Positions 26,980 to 38,809 of a DNA stretch of 64,000 bases are shown in pieces. The notes under the pieces were generated by a model. It had not been told where the DNA came from and did no database searches. It saw only the letters and a list, made by a program, of their open reading frames with translations. A program made the position numbers and the translations under genes. Within the stretch, counting starts at the first letter, position 1; every line of letters begins with the position of its first letter. Source of the DNA: Trichoplax adhaerens (taxonomy: Eukaryota; Placozoa; Uniplacotomia; Trichoplacea; Trichoplacidae); the NCBI RefSeq assembly GCF_000150275.1, contig NW_002060951.1:1622297-1686296 (forward strand), in the 5' to 3' direction.

Positions 26980-27181
26980 ATTGGCCCGATTTTACTCACG
27001 TGATCATTTGCGCGGCGACTGTGGTTGGCCGTTGAAAACGGCAAAACTACAAGTGATAGGCTGCGAACATTTAGTCAATCTCATTGCCATTGGTTCATCT
27101 TATAAAGACATCGTGTCCATTTAGCCAATTGGAGGAAGAAAATCAATTCAGGTTTGTTTCCCTTCACGCCCTTTGGCCAAT
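26980..27181 (+). promoter_or_regulatory. NFYB: Probable NFYB promoter with CCAAT boxes, E-box and TATA-like element
   Basis: Within 200 bp there are five CCAAT pentamers on one strand or the other: 26980-26984 (ATTGG), 27089-27093 (ATTGG), the overlapping pair at 27125-27132 (CCAATTGG) and 27177-27181. There is also TCACGTGA (26996-27003), a palindromic bHLH-type E-box, and TATAAAG at 27101-27107. The segment is richer in CG than the surroundings. A possible short 5' UTR exon could end at 27151 (CAG|gtttgt) and join the acceptor ending at 28161, 27 bp before the NFYB start codon. Promoter assignment is inferred from position and motifs. Confidence 0.5.
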
Positions 27182-28083
27182 TAAGATAAAGGATTGAAAA
27201 CTTTGTCTACTACGTAAAACTACTACACAGTCACTTTTTCTTTTCTCTCGATCACAAATTATGCCAAGGTATCATGTCCTTTCTTCAATCGATTTTACAA
27301 AGATAGAAAATGTGGTAGAGTTGAGTTTACCGTTATCAGTCTGTCACCAATCTACCGCCTATCTCAGTGATCTCGATAGTCTTTTTACTTACTAAACTAT
27401 TCTATAGGCTAAACATGCAGTGTGGAACGTGTAAAGGCTGCTTAGGTGAACATGGAGCTATCGACTCCATACTTTTTACCCCCAATGACTTTTATATTTC
27501 GTGTCGAAAAATACATCAACTCATCCTGTAAAGATAAACGTCCATTGGTTACAGATTCTATCAATATTGGATAGACCATACAAGAGGTCACATAGTCAGT
27601 ACTTTACCGAATAAAGCACATTGTATTCAAATCTTAGTTTCGATCGACAATTCTTAAACTTGCAAAGATTATTAGGTAACCGTGTATTACCCACTCTTCA
27701 TGCAGAAACAATCATGATAGTTATCCTGATTTTTTAAAGTATATCACTACGCTTAGAAGATCCTTTTCTATCTCTTTTCGATGCATTTTACGTATCGCTA
27801 ATAATTACAGTCAATTTTAGCTTTTAGCATGTGAGTTACTGTGGCTACTGTCGAGAAGGTGCTGTATAAAGTAGTGTATGTTGTATTCTTTGAGATATAG
27901 TTTCACCGGTGATCCGACATAAACAGCACCATGTAATAAGAAGATTATTTTGATTTGGCGTAGAAGTACCTACTGTACAGTAGTTTGTATAAATGATATA
28001 CAGAAGCTAATTTAGATACACATCTATATTATATATATATATATTATAAACGTGGAAGCATCCTATATGATAAATTGTAATTG

Positions 28084-28094
28084 TTAAGATGGCG
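28084..28094 (+). promoter_or_regulatory. YY1-like motif upstream of NFYB
   Basis: AAGATGGCGGG is a one-base variant of the YY1 consensus AAnATGGCGGC, a motif often found just downstream of animal transcription starts. It lies about 105 bp before the NFYB start codon. The ATG inside it opens a short frame ending at 28197-28199 that overlaps the NFYB start out of frame. That frame is removed if the acceptor at 28161 is used. Confidence 0.4.
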
Positions 28095-28188
28095 GGTACT
28101 GGACATTTCTATTGTTTAAAAGTCGTAATAATTTTTAATTTTTATATCTTCATTAATACAGCCACTGCTAGTACAGTATTCCGCTTCG

Positions 28189-30486
28189 ATGGCCACTGAA
28201 CAAGAATCAGCGACAGCCGTCGATGATAGTGTCGACAATCAAATTAAAAATGGCGTCAGGCAGAATCTACTAGCACATCATATCGGTAACGCTAGTGATA
28301 CATCTATGCAGGGAAATGCCAATAATTTAATTGTCTCGACTGGCAGTTCGTCAACTCCTCGAACAGATAGGAATGAAAGGAGTGCTCCGAACTCTACTAG
28401 CTTTGATTACAACGATGTTAGCTTAGATGCTGCACTACCCGAGCGTAGCAGTTATATGTTGCCCGGGGAAGGCCACGAACAACAAGAAGGCCGCTTAGAA
28501 GGTACTTATTGCAATGGTTCAAAAAGTTCACTTATAAAGACGATTTTTGTTGTATTTGACAATAATTGACATTCTTATAGCTAACTATTCATGACGTATG
28601 TTAATTATAAGGCGAAGTATTATTGGTATGATATACTTGTATACTGTACAGTACTGTAAATGTAGATCATGTTTGCTTGGCTGTAGTTTACGTACTGTAT
28701 ATGTGATATACTCTAGACCGTGAACAACTAGAAAAGCCCTTTTTCTAGTTGTCCATGTCTATATTCATCCAAAGCGCGGCGCTAATTGAATAGTGTTGTA
28801 CAGTAGAGTATTACGATCAATATACTATAGTAGCATATCTTTATAAAAGTAACAAGCAACTGTAGCCTTTCAACAAAGTAGCATGTATTATTGATTAGAT
28901 CTTAAGCTATCCTGCTTTCATTTATTTTGCAATAACTGATGCTATCAGCTGATATACTGTAGCATAGTCGACTATTCGCTTTAAAATTAAATTTGGAACT
29001 CAATGCAATAGATACTTTATTATGTGGCGTTTGCTAAGGCATACAATATAAGAATCAATTTCTGTTGCATATGTTGAATATGTAACAGAACGAGTATAGT
29101 ACAGTACTGTGCACTATGGAGCCACAAATTGTAGTCTGGATTAGTAACTGTATTATTAACAATGCATGTTGTACGATTTATTAATGTCACCTACTTGCGT
29201 TAAGTTAAATTAACAAGTAGATAGTGCTGTAGTAAATCACACGCGTATATGCTGGAACTAAACTTTACCCGTGACCTGTCTTAAGGATACTAATGTGATT
29301 TACGTAATTCAAATTTTAAAGATAATTCTATGAGCAACTTACAAGTTGAAGAAGATGACCAGGAAGGTAAAGATAAGGAGGCTATAAGGGAACAGGTTAG
29401 TGAAGAAAGACCGCAGGTTAATATTTAGAGCATAGACTGTACGTGATGGCACCTAGTATTACTAAAATTGCATTATCCTTCAGATGTATCTAAATGTGCC
29501 TGTATAGCGTAATGTCATTGTAGAATACAGCAATTTTAGATGTAGAGCCATAAAGATAAAATAATTGTTACATACTCAAATAATAGTTGAATTAAGCTGG
29601 TCATCAATTATCAACGTTAGGATCGATTTTTACCGATTGCAAATGTTAACCGTATCATGAAGGCAGCATTACCCAAAGTAGGAAAGGTAGGTAGATATAT
29701 ATTGAATTAGAATTATTTTTCCTTCATAAATTCCTCACTGTTCTTGCAGATTGCCAAAGATGCCAAAGAATGCGTCCAGGAGTGTGTGTCAGAATTTGTT
29801 AGCTTTATTACTAGCGAGTATCCTATATAAATTACTTTATAAAGTACAATCACCACTTTGCAGTTAAAATTTTGTAGATAAGGTGTGACCTATTAATTAA
29901 TATCAGTATAGATACTATATTGTCCTTAACAAAGATTCTACAGAGCGAGTGATAGATGTCAACAAGAAAAAAGAAAAACAATAAATGGTGAAGATATCTT
30001 ATTTGCAATGTCTAGTTTGGGTTTCGATAATTATATTGAGCCATTGAAAATGTACCTAACAAAATATAGAGAGGTTTGCTTCAACTACTTTACGAATTGA
30101 TGAATTGATGAAACAAAATGCTAAAACTAAAACCTACATTGGTATTACTTTGGCCAGGCTATGAAAGGAGATAAAGGACCTATGAATATATCTCATGGTA
30201 AGGGAGATGCAAACGATGACTTGGATGATAGCACTGTCCAACCAGAACATCAATCATATCAAGTTACAAATGCTCATTTACATTCCGGATTGATTGCTGC
30301 TCCGCCTGGGCAAAATGATCAAGCGAATCCATCAAATATTTATTCTAGCCATTTTTCCGGCCAGGTATTACATTGTTTACTGTGCATAATCAATCGATCT
30401 TGTTATTTGATGGACATGGACCCATTCTTAATACCATCAACTTTGTTATGCTTTTTCAGATGCCATCTGGGATTTCTTATAATTGA
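28189..30486 (+). CDS. NFYB: Nuclear transcription factor Y subunit beta, 7 exons, about 294 aa
   Basis: Exons 28189-28501, 29322-29395, 29621-29686, 29750-29817, 29944-30073, 30158-30364, 30460-30486; all junctions are GT-AG and stay in frame. Residues about 1-129 are a polar, Ser/Asn/Gln/acid-rich N-terminal region, ending REQ before the domain. Residues about 130-216 are the H2B-like histone fold: [14 protein letters not shown], then [19 protein letters not shown], then [14 protein letters not shown] and [17 protein letters not shown]. These blocks are diagnostic of NF-YB. The C-terminal part is Gln/His/Asn-rich and ends [12 protein letters not shown] pairs with NF-YC and, with NF-YA, binds CCAAT boxes in the nucleus. 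It is the only gene in the window interior on the plus strand and it divides the transporter array. The start is the first ATG after an acceptor at 28161, with no in-frame alternative upstream in that exon. The N-terminal region is longer than I expect for vertebrate NF-YB. Confidence 0.95.
28724..28752 (+). other. 12-bp hairpin in NFYB intron 1
   Basis: ACAACTAGAAAA (28724-28735), 5-base loop, then TTTTCTAGTTGT (28741-28752). Perfect stem inside the first coding intron of NFYB. Structure is seen; no function is evident. Confidence 0.6.
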
Positions 30487-33136
30487 AACAATTCACAAAG
30501 CTACGCCAATATAACTATTTGAATTAGCCCAATGCAGAAATTGCGCCCTATTCCATTTTCAAGAATGCTCTATGATTTGCTTATTGATCGAAAGTTATAT
30601 TTTATGCACCTCATTATGATGTCTGGTTATAAATGTTTAGTATCACCGGGATGTATAGTTGCTAGTGACTAGATGAATGCTTTTAACGTCATGAATCTTG
30701 TACTTAAAAAATTATTAATGTACGTTATATGAATTGCACGGTTGTGATTACTGCACCAACAGTTTGATAGCTATTACCAGAATTCTATCTACTAAATGTA
30801 AAATAACAATAGAATAACATCTTTTTTAAGGTTGTTAAAATCATGACCAACTCGAATACTGTCTGATTCACATTGTAAGCCCTGTTTGCAAATGAAGGAT
30901 AAATACATCCAACTCTAATATTATGTGATCAAATTCATTCAATATCATCTTCTTGTATGACATGGTATGAGCGGTAGAGCTACTGAATGAGTACTGCACA
31001 GTCAGCTTTTACAGGATGTTACCGCAAACGACATGTGTGATGTGATAGATGTCACTGTAGTACAACGTTTACTACATGTAAAGTTTATAATAAATCACTA
31101 ATGTTGACCAATTGCTTGTCAATTTACAATCCAATTTCGATAAATACGGGTAAAATCCATTGGAAAGTTACCAATCATAATCTATGAAGCTAATATACAA
31201 ATAATCTTAGAATACTCGTACGTATACGCATGATAGGCATGTCTTTGTAACTAGGTTGATACGTAGGACAAAATAAAAATAGTGGATAAATTATATCTTA
31301 TAATCTACATTTTGTTATGGAGTCCTTAGAGTTAATTTAGTTACGATTTGCTGCCATGCTTGTGCCAATTACTGTATGCAGTATTTACGACGAAATTCTA
31401 AAATTATCTTGCAAATATTTTAATCTCATATTCATATTGTTTTTGACACCCATAAAGTTGTTATTTTGCCATATGTTAGTACTGTGAAATACAGTATGTG
31501 TTTTAAGTAAGAATTATAAGGGAAACGATCTATTTTTCTTCTTAAATGCAACAATCCGATTGATTTTTTCAATTCTTATTATCCAGATTTCGATCCGTTA
31601 ATATATAACATATACCATAGCTGAAAGAATTTACAGTTTGGCGCAATACAGAGATAGCTGTAATAAAATCAATCAACAACTAATCCATTGTCACTGCGCT
31701 AATATCAAGTCTTTGTATTAAGGAGCTGCATTTAAGTTACTCAAGATAAATTTATTACTGACACTCTGGAGCATCGTATCAGCTTAATATTATCTTTTGT
31801 TATATCACTATACCACGGTGCAATTACACCATGAATAGTAGTATAGATTAAGTATTTGTATCGTAGTAAATTTCTGCCTATATATAGTGGATTAGGCTAA
31901 CTAAGATTTTGTCATTGACTTGTAATCGCGAACGTTGCTCGTTAGTAACCGATTTTGTAGTTTCACGAGCAAAATTACGTTGGTCGTATTAGTTGGAATA
32001 AAGAAAGAGTGGCTCAATATTGTCAGGTTTATCTGTAAGACTGCCGTATAGAAGGGTAGTTCTCGGCCTAAACTAGAATACTAGTTAACAGTAACAACTT
32101 AAAAGAGCAGAATATTTTACGTTATCCTTTGTCAGGAGAGTGATCCGTGACACACTAGTTAACAAAGCTTTAATCTATAAGGGTATCATATAATATATGG
32201 TAACAAAAAAGGAATCAACGAAATAAAATCTAATCTAGTCGTATTGCTAGGGTTTTAAACTATTTTTAGCTATTGGTGAACGTGTAAGTACAAATTAAAT
32301 TCTGACTACTGATTAATTATATCATCATTGTGTCAACAATTAAGAGTTTTGCAGTTTTCTGATATATGAGTAATTTATATCACGTTGATAGTTTGTCATA
32401 CATGAAAAGATTGTGACTGGCAAAAGCTCCTACTCTTTTCGCGAGTGCAAAGTATTAGAATTTATGTATAGAGAATGAGTTAGTTAAATTAACTCAAAAG
32501 AACTATAGCTCTCAACTAGCTAACCAAACGTATTAGAATCATTAAAAATATAATTGCTCTAAATCTATTCTTCGATTGATTTGCTCACAAATTTAGCATT
32601 CAGTGTGTGACATTCTGTTAGTAACCATGCGCCCAACTGACACTGTTAATTGTAGGGTTATATTGCGAATTGAAACTTCCATTTAAGTAAATATCAAAGG
32701 CTATTTATTTATATCCATTCGATATGATATTTTTGTAATAATTTCCAAAGTGTTTTATGTAACAATGATTTCATAGCTCATTAATGTAAGTAATAAAACT
32801 TTACAGAAACAGCCCTTTAAATCTTCCATAAATAAAGAAGCAAAAGAAGGGAATGAAGTATACTGTACTAGAGACAGAAACTCTAAAAACGGGCACCATT
32901 CCACTTTTCCATTTTTCAACCATTGATAATTAAGTATGAGTCAGAGTCCAAACATATGGTCGATTCTGAAATCTTTATAAGTATTAATACAGTAAAAATA
33001 GTTTGCCAAAGAAACAAGTTGAACAATTGTGACATTTTCCGACGAATTTTTTTGATTAAGCCAAAATTTCTGTTAATAAAGTAAGCCAATTCAGCCTGGC
33101 TTTCGTAATGTTTCATCTTAAGTTAGCATTAACGAC
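30487..33136. other. Tail-to-tail spacer between NFYB and copy E
   Basis: Should contain the NFYB 3' UTR at the left and the decayed 3' end of copy E at the right. I looked for the missing last exon of copy E and found no convincing match. A 66-codon frame at 32916-33116 (minus) has no family resemblance. Otherwise AT-rich and featureless. Confidence 0.55.
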
Positions 33137-36100
33137 TTATAAAGGTTGTGGAGATTTGCGATTGCTCCACGCCTCAAATATCGTCAATAAGATTACAACA
33201 AACCCCTGTGATTAACAATAATATCAATGTAATCAGTAAAATTGTATAATTCAGCAATGCTAAATGAAATATTCGTAAGTTGTTTATAACATTAATTAGA
33301 AAAATTGCTACAAAGTTATATCTAATCTTTTAAGGTAAGAATGGACGGCAAAAAAAATTAATATGCTATACATTTAATTATGTTCATATTGTTAACTAGA
33401 AAAGGGAAACTTCGGTAATTAAAATATTGCATTTACTTACTTCGTAGATATGAGATTATTAAAAATAAGTAAAAATACTTACTAGATATGTCTTATGCTA
33501 CATGACTATATCTAACAGGCATAGAATTTAGTAGGTTTGTGTGTATACAGGATGGTAATTTATTAAATATTGATGGTTTTAACTACTTGAGCAAATCTGA
33601 TTTCACTCTTAGAATAAGCAGTACCTACGATAAGCTGCTATAGCAAAATGAAGATCAAATAATTTATTTACCTGAATAATTGCCAACATTCCTAAAGCCT
33701 ATAATAATTTATATTAGAATATATGAATTGGTAAGAGTTAAAAGATATCGTATTTCATTACTTAAGTATCCAGCATACATTGAAACTCGATATTAAGTCG
33801 CTTTAAAAAGTCATTATTTATTTATGACGTACTTTATATACTCGTATATTTAGTATATATGAAATAGAAATAAAAGCAAACACTGCGTACTGTACTGTAC
33901 TTACCGAAGAACACCAGCGGAAATCATGAGAAGAAGAAAGTCCGAAGGCGCCTCCAAGAGTGTGGCCAACAATTTGTCTGAATATCGAAATAAAACATTA
34001 ATGGTGATTATTACAAGTATAATGGGCCAGTGAAAAGATAATATTTAAAAATATCGCTTTACCCAATACAGTAAAAGCTGCTGAATATTCCAGAGGCCAT
34101 TGCGTATGCTACCACACTGTCGGCTTCCTTGCAGTACCCGCTGCAATTTTTGGCATTACAATAAAATTACTTTCATAATTTTTAAAATCTATACTCATGT
34201 TATGATTAATTTGGGTCTTAGAATACATTTGTACATTTACTAGCCTAGCTGTAGTTCCGCGTAATATATCAGGCAAAGCAGGAACTGTAGCCAACGCTAC
34301 AGAGATTCCAATGCTAGCAATAGCTATTATACTAGAGAGAACCGTCCTGAAACGGGAAAGAAATAAAAAAATTAAAATTTTTAAGATACCCGGTATACTT
34401 TTATCGCCATAACCGATGAGAAATCTAAAGGCAGCAGAGATCGATTGTAATGGTTTACATTTTAATGTTAATATAAGGAGCTGGTCCTAGGAATTGTAAA
34501 GAGACTCCCAAGGCAATAGACCCAACAATAATTATCAGTCGATGGCCCTGGCAATAAAATCAATTTGGTTCGTAAATTAATTTAAAATTGTCGAGGAATG
34601 TCATAAAATGCAAACGTGTTGTTAACAATAAGGTGTATTTAGCTCTTAGTATAGAATTTATTCTACGAATTCAGATTTACGAGCAGTTTCGCATCTAGCT
34701 TACAGTTTTATCTGCAATGCATCCGATGATAGGTGCACAAAGGCCATAGGATCCAATTAGTAAGAGAAAAATGAGTCCAATATTGCCAGTTTTAAGTGAT
34801 AGCAACAAACGCAAATACGGCGGTTTGGTACGTTCCGGCGCCAACTCCTTGCAAGCCTCTGACAACCAGACAGGCGCACAAGAATGAAGTAGTGCCATTT
34901 ATGAGCGTCAAGAATCTATTGACGGTTATAATCATAAAATATGAATAAGTTCAAGTTATCTCGAATGTTTTAACCAGCATCATGTAATATTTAATACCAT
35001 ATGAATAGTTTACACCTTTACTAATTGAGAAAGAGGCGTCATTATTCTGTTTAATATCAAACTATAATACAATTACCATGGGCGTGCAACATATAATATG
35101 CTATATAATATTATTGTCAATAATAAACTGTTCAGATTATATTCCCATAAATTACCCGTAAAGAATAGTGCATCCACCTTCTAGGAATAATCCAATCCAT
35201 ATGGTATACTTTAAACCTATTTTATGCATCTATATATAATCATAAATAGAGATAAGATACACTAAGAAATGTGACATCTATGCTTGTATAAATTGCTTAA
35301 TAATTGAGGTAAAAGTAAGACGAGTGACTTTGGCTTTAAGAGATTGAATTAAATGTACAGGTTAGCATTCACATTTCGTCACTTGAATATTTTGTAATAA
35401 ATCTTGCTAAATTACATAAGAGGTTCGTATTTATTACATTTAAAACCAAAATGTAAATTAATAAGAAAACAAGGGAGTAAGAAAATCTTTAAAGCCGGCT
35501 TATATCTAAATTTTCTATAGTTTATTAAAATTTCTTGAACAATAAAAGTCCTTGTAATATTTTTATGGCGATGGCTTCATATATTTATAATTACTATTAT
35601 CATTATCATTAATCCTATAGGCACATTGCAGTTTATGAAATAGTCTCACCCAGATACACTTGCGGCACTAATGATGTTACTCCACTTAATTAAACGGGAT
35701 CAGGGCTATCATGATCTAAGTTTAACCGTATAGTCATATTCGACGTTGTAAATTAAATACGGGTATGTCTTTGTAACGTAAACTGAAGAGCACAAATCAC
35801 TTCGAAGAAAAAGTAATCAGACTAATTGGATGTCAGTACCACAAACGTATTTTATTACTTTATTAGCCTTTTCAATGGAAAATGGCATCATCATCATAAG
35901 CTTCAATTTGAAGCTCGTATTGAAACGCAGAAATAAACCATATTACTAGCATAAAGTCATTATACTATAGTAAATGTGTGTAAAAGAGCTTCGCCACTTC
36001 AACATAAGTTATTAATCTGATATCACGTGCACAAGATGTAAAACTTACCGACATACCAACCAATGGTGAGAAAACTACTTTCGTCATTGGATAAATTGCA

Positions 36101-37795
36101 TAGATAAATCCGATTTGCAAATTGCTAACTTTCTTCTTAAGAGCCTGATAAATTGAAAGAAATCATAATATTCATGCTTTATTTTGATTTCAAAATGAAT
36201 AACTTTTATTCTATGAAAAAACAAAATCTTTCAATGATAACTTCATAGCTTTAAAGAACTTTTCTATTGATTAAGAGTACTGGTAGGTATCACTATTGTA
36301 AAGAGAGTTAGAATTAAAATATCAACGCAATTTTAAGGAATAATTTCTGCTGCTATAAACTGTCATCACAAGCATACTTGCTATAGTTTTTACTACTTTG
36401 TGGAAAAACTTATAAGATCTTAGCGACGGGGTAAGAATCAAAATTTTAAAGTTCGCCAATTATATAATATCCTAGTGCTACGGAAAGCTGATGATAAAGC
36501 CGTAGTGATATTGTCTATCTATGGTTGTTTTCGCTTTCCTATAAAAATTAGATTACTTTCTAGCGCTTTATTTGTGTCAGTATTCATAGTTATTTCAATG
36601 CTAAGTACTTGCCACTTAGTAATATGACGGTATTGATATATTTCATCGCTAATTAGTAATCCTCTATCCTCACACCTTTTATAAAAGTTATATAAAATGA
36701 TTTCATGTGTGGATAACATTATTGGATTAAATAAGGCAGATTTGAAAGGCGAAAAATTATTCGTTGTAGTAAATTTATTATGGTTACGAATGGTCTTAAA
36801 TGCTACTATTTAATAACCTTGCCGTTGGAGGTAGGATTTTGTCAGTGCTAGTGTAATATGTGATGATATGGGGGAGAAAATTACATTTCTTATTTGTATC
36901 TTTTATTCATATTACACGAGTATATATGTTTCCAGTTATACTTTTCTTCTTCAAGATTATCAGAAATATGAATTTCTCTTATTTTAGTAAAATAAAACTG
37001 GATAATCATTTGATACTTTGAAAGGCAATCATGATCGATAATTATAAAAGTGTTAAAATGTATAAAGTGTTTAACTTAATGGTAAGAAGATGAATATTTT
37101 AAATTGAATTTTGATACTACGTATTAGCAGAATCATATATAATTTTAATTATTAAGGTGTATATGTAATCATTTTACTAATGTTACTACGATTAAGAATA
37201 TATCCGTAGGTCATCCATTTAATTATTGGTAAGTAGGGAACCTTTTGTCGTAAAGAATATGCATATGCTTTCAAATTGACTGTAACCTAAAATCATTCGT
37301 TAATGGACCAAGCCTTAAGTAAAGGAAAAAGTTGTCATTTTTTATTATAAGGGAGTGAAAATACAGTCAGCCTGCAATTATAGTTTCAACAATATAACGC
37401 ACTTTACAGTGTCAGTTCAGCTTAAAAGTATAGCCAACATGTACGATATTATCATTATCTTCTCTAAAATTGGCACTTTTATTCTTAACTATGCTGAGTC
37501 ATTTGACCTGTTAATTTCACAGTTAAAACTGGATTGGAAATTTAATGATGTCAACTTTTACTGCATGGATTACCTATAGTAAGTTTATACTTACCACTGG
37601 TGAAAAAAATGGAAAGAGTAATGAAAAGATAATGGAAACCACCGCCGCATTATAAAGAAATATTACTAATGATGTCGATCTTTGGTTAGCAGTAATCCCT
37701 TCTTTTTTGATAGGTTCATGATTCGATTTGTCGTCTTGCTTCAATTCGATCAAGTTAGCAGTATCACTATCGCTAGAAGCTTTATTTTCTGCCAT
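33137..37795 (-). pseudogene. Copy E: SLC18B1-like MFS transporter with internal deletion
   Basis: Blocks 5'->3': ex1 37595-37795, ex2 36049-36144, ex3 35156-35229, ex4 (first 113 of 148 nt) 34803-34915 fused directly to ex9 34704-34802, ex10 34459-34547, ex11 34245-34346, ex12 34063-34140, ex13 33905-33977, ex14 33672-33698, ex15 33137-33205. Exons 5-8 (TM5 to TM7) and 35 nt of exon 4 are absent. Exon 9 is complete at 99 nt but has lost its intron and acceptor, and the junction shifts frame so that the exon-4 frame stops at 34792-34794. Exon 11 would need a GC donor (AG|gctagt), exon 15 has no donor at the usual place and runs to TAA, and exon 16 was not found. Retained marks: LLFPFFSPV (exon 1), GVGAGTYQTA (exon 4), GCIADKT|GHR (motif A), FLGPAPY, and GYCKEAD in exon 12, which puts it nearer F/H than C/D. 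An artefact at the fusion point is possible but would not explain the other defects. Confidence 0.82.
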
Positions 37796-38797
37796 GATTA
37801 AATATCGATCTTACACGTATCCTCTACCGAAACTACTAATTGTCGATAAAGCATTAGATAAAACAAATCGCTTCGATTTTGTCGAATATGGGTGATCAAC
37901 TTCCACTAAATAAATGATAACGTTAGACACTGACAATCGCCCTTAAAAATTGAACGATGATTCATAATTATTTGACTTCTTTTATAATAAAAGCATCAAA
38001 TTTTTAGATTCCCATGAGGATTTACTGCTGGTCCTATTAATTAGACTAATTGGTTGGCCAAGATGATGTGCTACTGTTCTTCAATAAACGTCATTGTTTA
38101 TCTTTATAATTTCCATTACGTTTCATCAATTCTTCTATCCCTGTATGCACTGTATTGTTTAACAGAAAAGATTGTTTCCATCTTATTAAAAAATATGGCA
38201 TTGAATCTCGCTTGAGGATTACAGTAACAAGCTAGCAAGACATGGAATTCCCTGGATACATGTAGTTGACCCATTGGATAGCGTTTTCTCGTAATACAAT
38301 GGATATGCCTAAGGCACGTAAGACTACTTACTGTTATTAACTCTATGAGCAAATCCTCTAATATATTGTGGGCACAGCATAGAGATTAGAACAACTAACG
38401 CTGTCACTAGTGTTGTTTCATAAATCTTCAAAATATAAAGCTACAGTATCTAGTTATAAATGAAACGTTAGGAAGTATCAATGCATTATGAGATGCATGC
38501 ATTCTGTATAACAGCTATCGTTAAAAGAAATAAAAATGATTTAGTTAAACTTGGGGTAGCAATGTCTTACCGTCCATTGTCCTTCATAATACAGTAGGAT
38601 AGGAAGGTGCATTGTCTAAGTTCTTAATTAGGTAAGGTTTTGCCTTTAATTCGCTTTACGGTACTTACTTTATGCTTTTTATGACGTATAAAACACTTAT
38701 CATACAGGAAAATTTAATTAGCAAGGATTATATAACTGTATCAAAATCATCAAAATCATCTGCAATTATAGCTACAGTAGTAGAGGATTTCTTTTCA

Positions 38798-38809
38798 ACA
38801 TGGCGGCCA
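38798..38809 (+). promoter_or_regulatory. YY1-like motif in E-F spacer
   Basis: AACATGGCGGCC matches AAnATGGCGGC, the usual YY1 consensus, in a locally GC-richer patch about 1 kb upstream of the first exon of copy E. It could mark a distal transcription start of that copy or of an unseen plus-strand transcript. Motif match only. Confidence 0.35.

Larger units (their letters stand above)
25476..28188. other. Divergent intergenic region between copy D and NFYB
   Basis: Holds the 5' regions of copy D (minus) and NFYB (plus). Contents: dense TACTGTAC/GTACAGTA palindromes at 25560-25885 and 26840-26950, an imperfect direct repeat of about 45 bp at 25930-26020 (tagtt(a/c)gtttttag blocks), an inverted-repeat element at 26039-26129, a MITE-like element at 26244-26535, and a compositionally distinct promoter-like segment at 26980-27181. 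Open frames at 25605-25921 on both strands are artefacts of the TACTGTAC repeats. Confidence 0.7.

Noticed and set aside
32916-33116. 66-codon minus-strand frame considered as the missing last exon of copy E
   Set aside because: No PLL-type end or tail similarity to other copies, and no acceptor in the required phase.
34695-34898. 67-codon minus-strand frame running through the copy E fusion
   Set aside because: It reads exon 9 in frame but exon 4 out of frame; the N-terminal half is not transporter sequence, so it is a by-product of the deletion.
38116-38352. 78-codon minus-strand frame in the E-F spacer
   Set aside because: No recognisable domain and no splice sites supporting an exon; kept as unexplained, not annotated as a gene.
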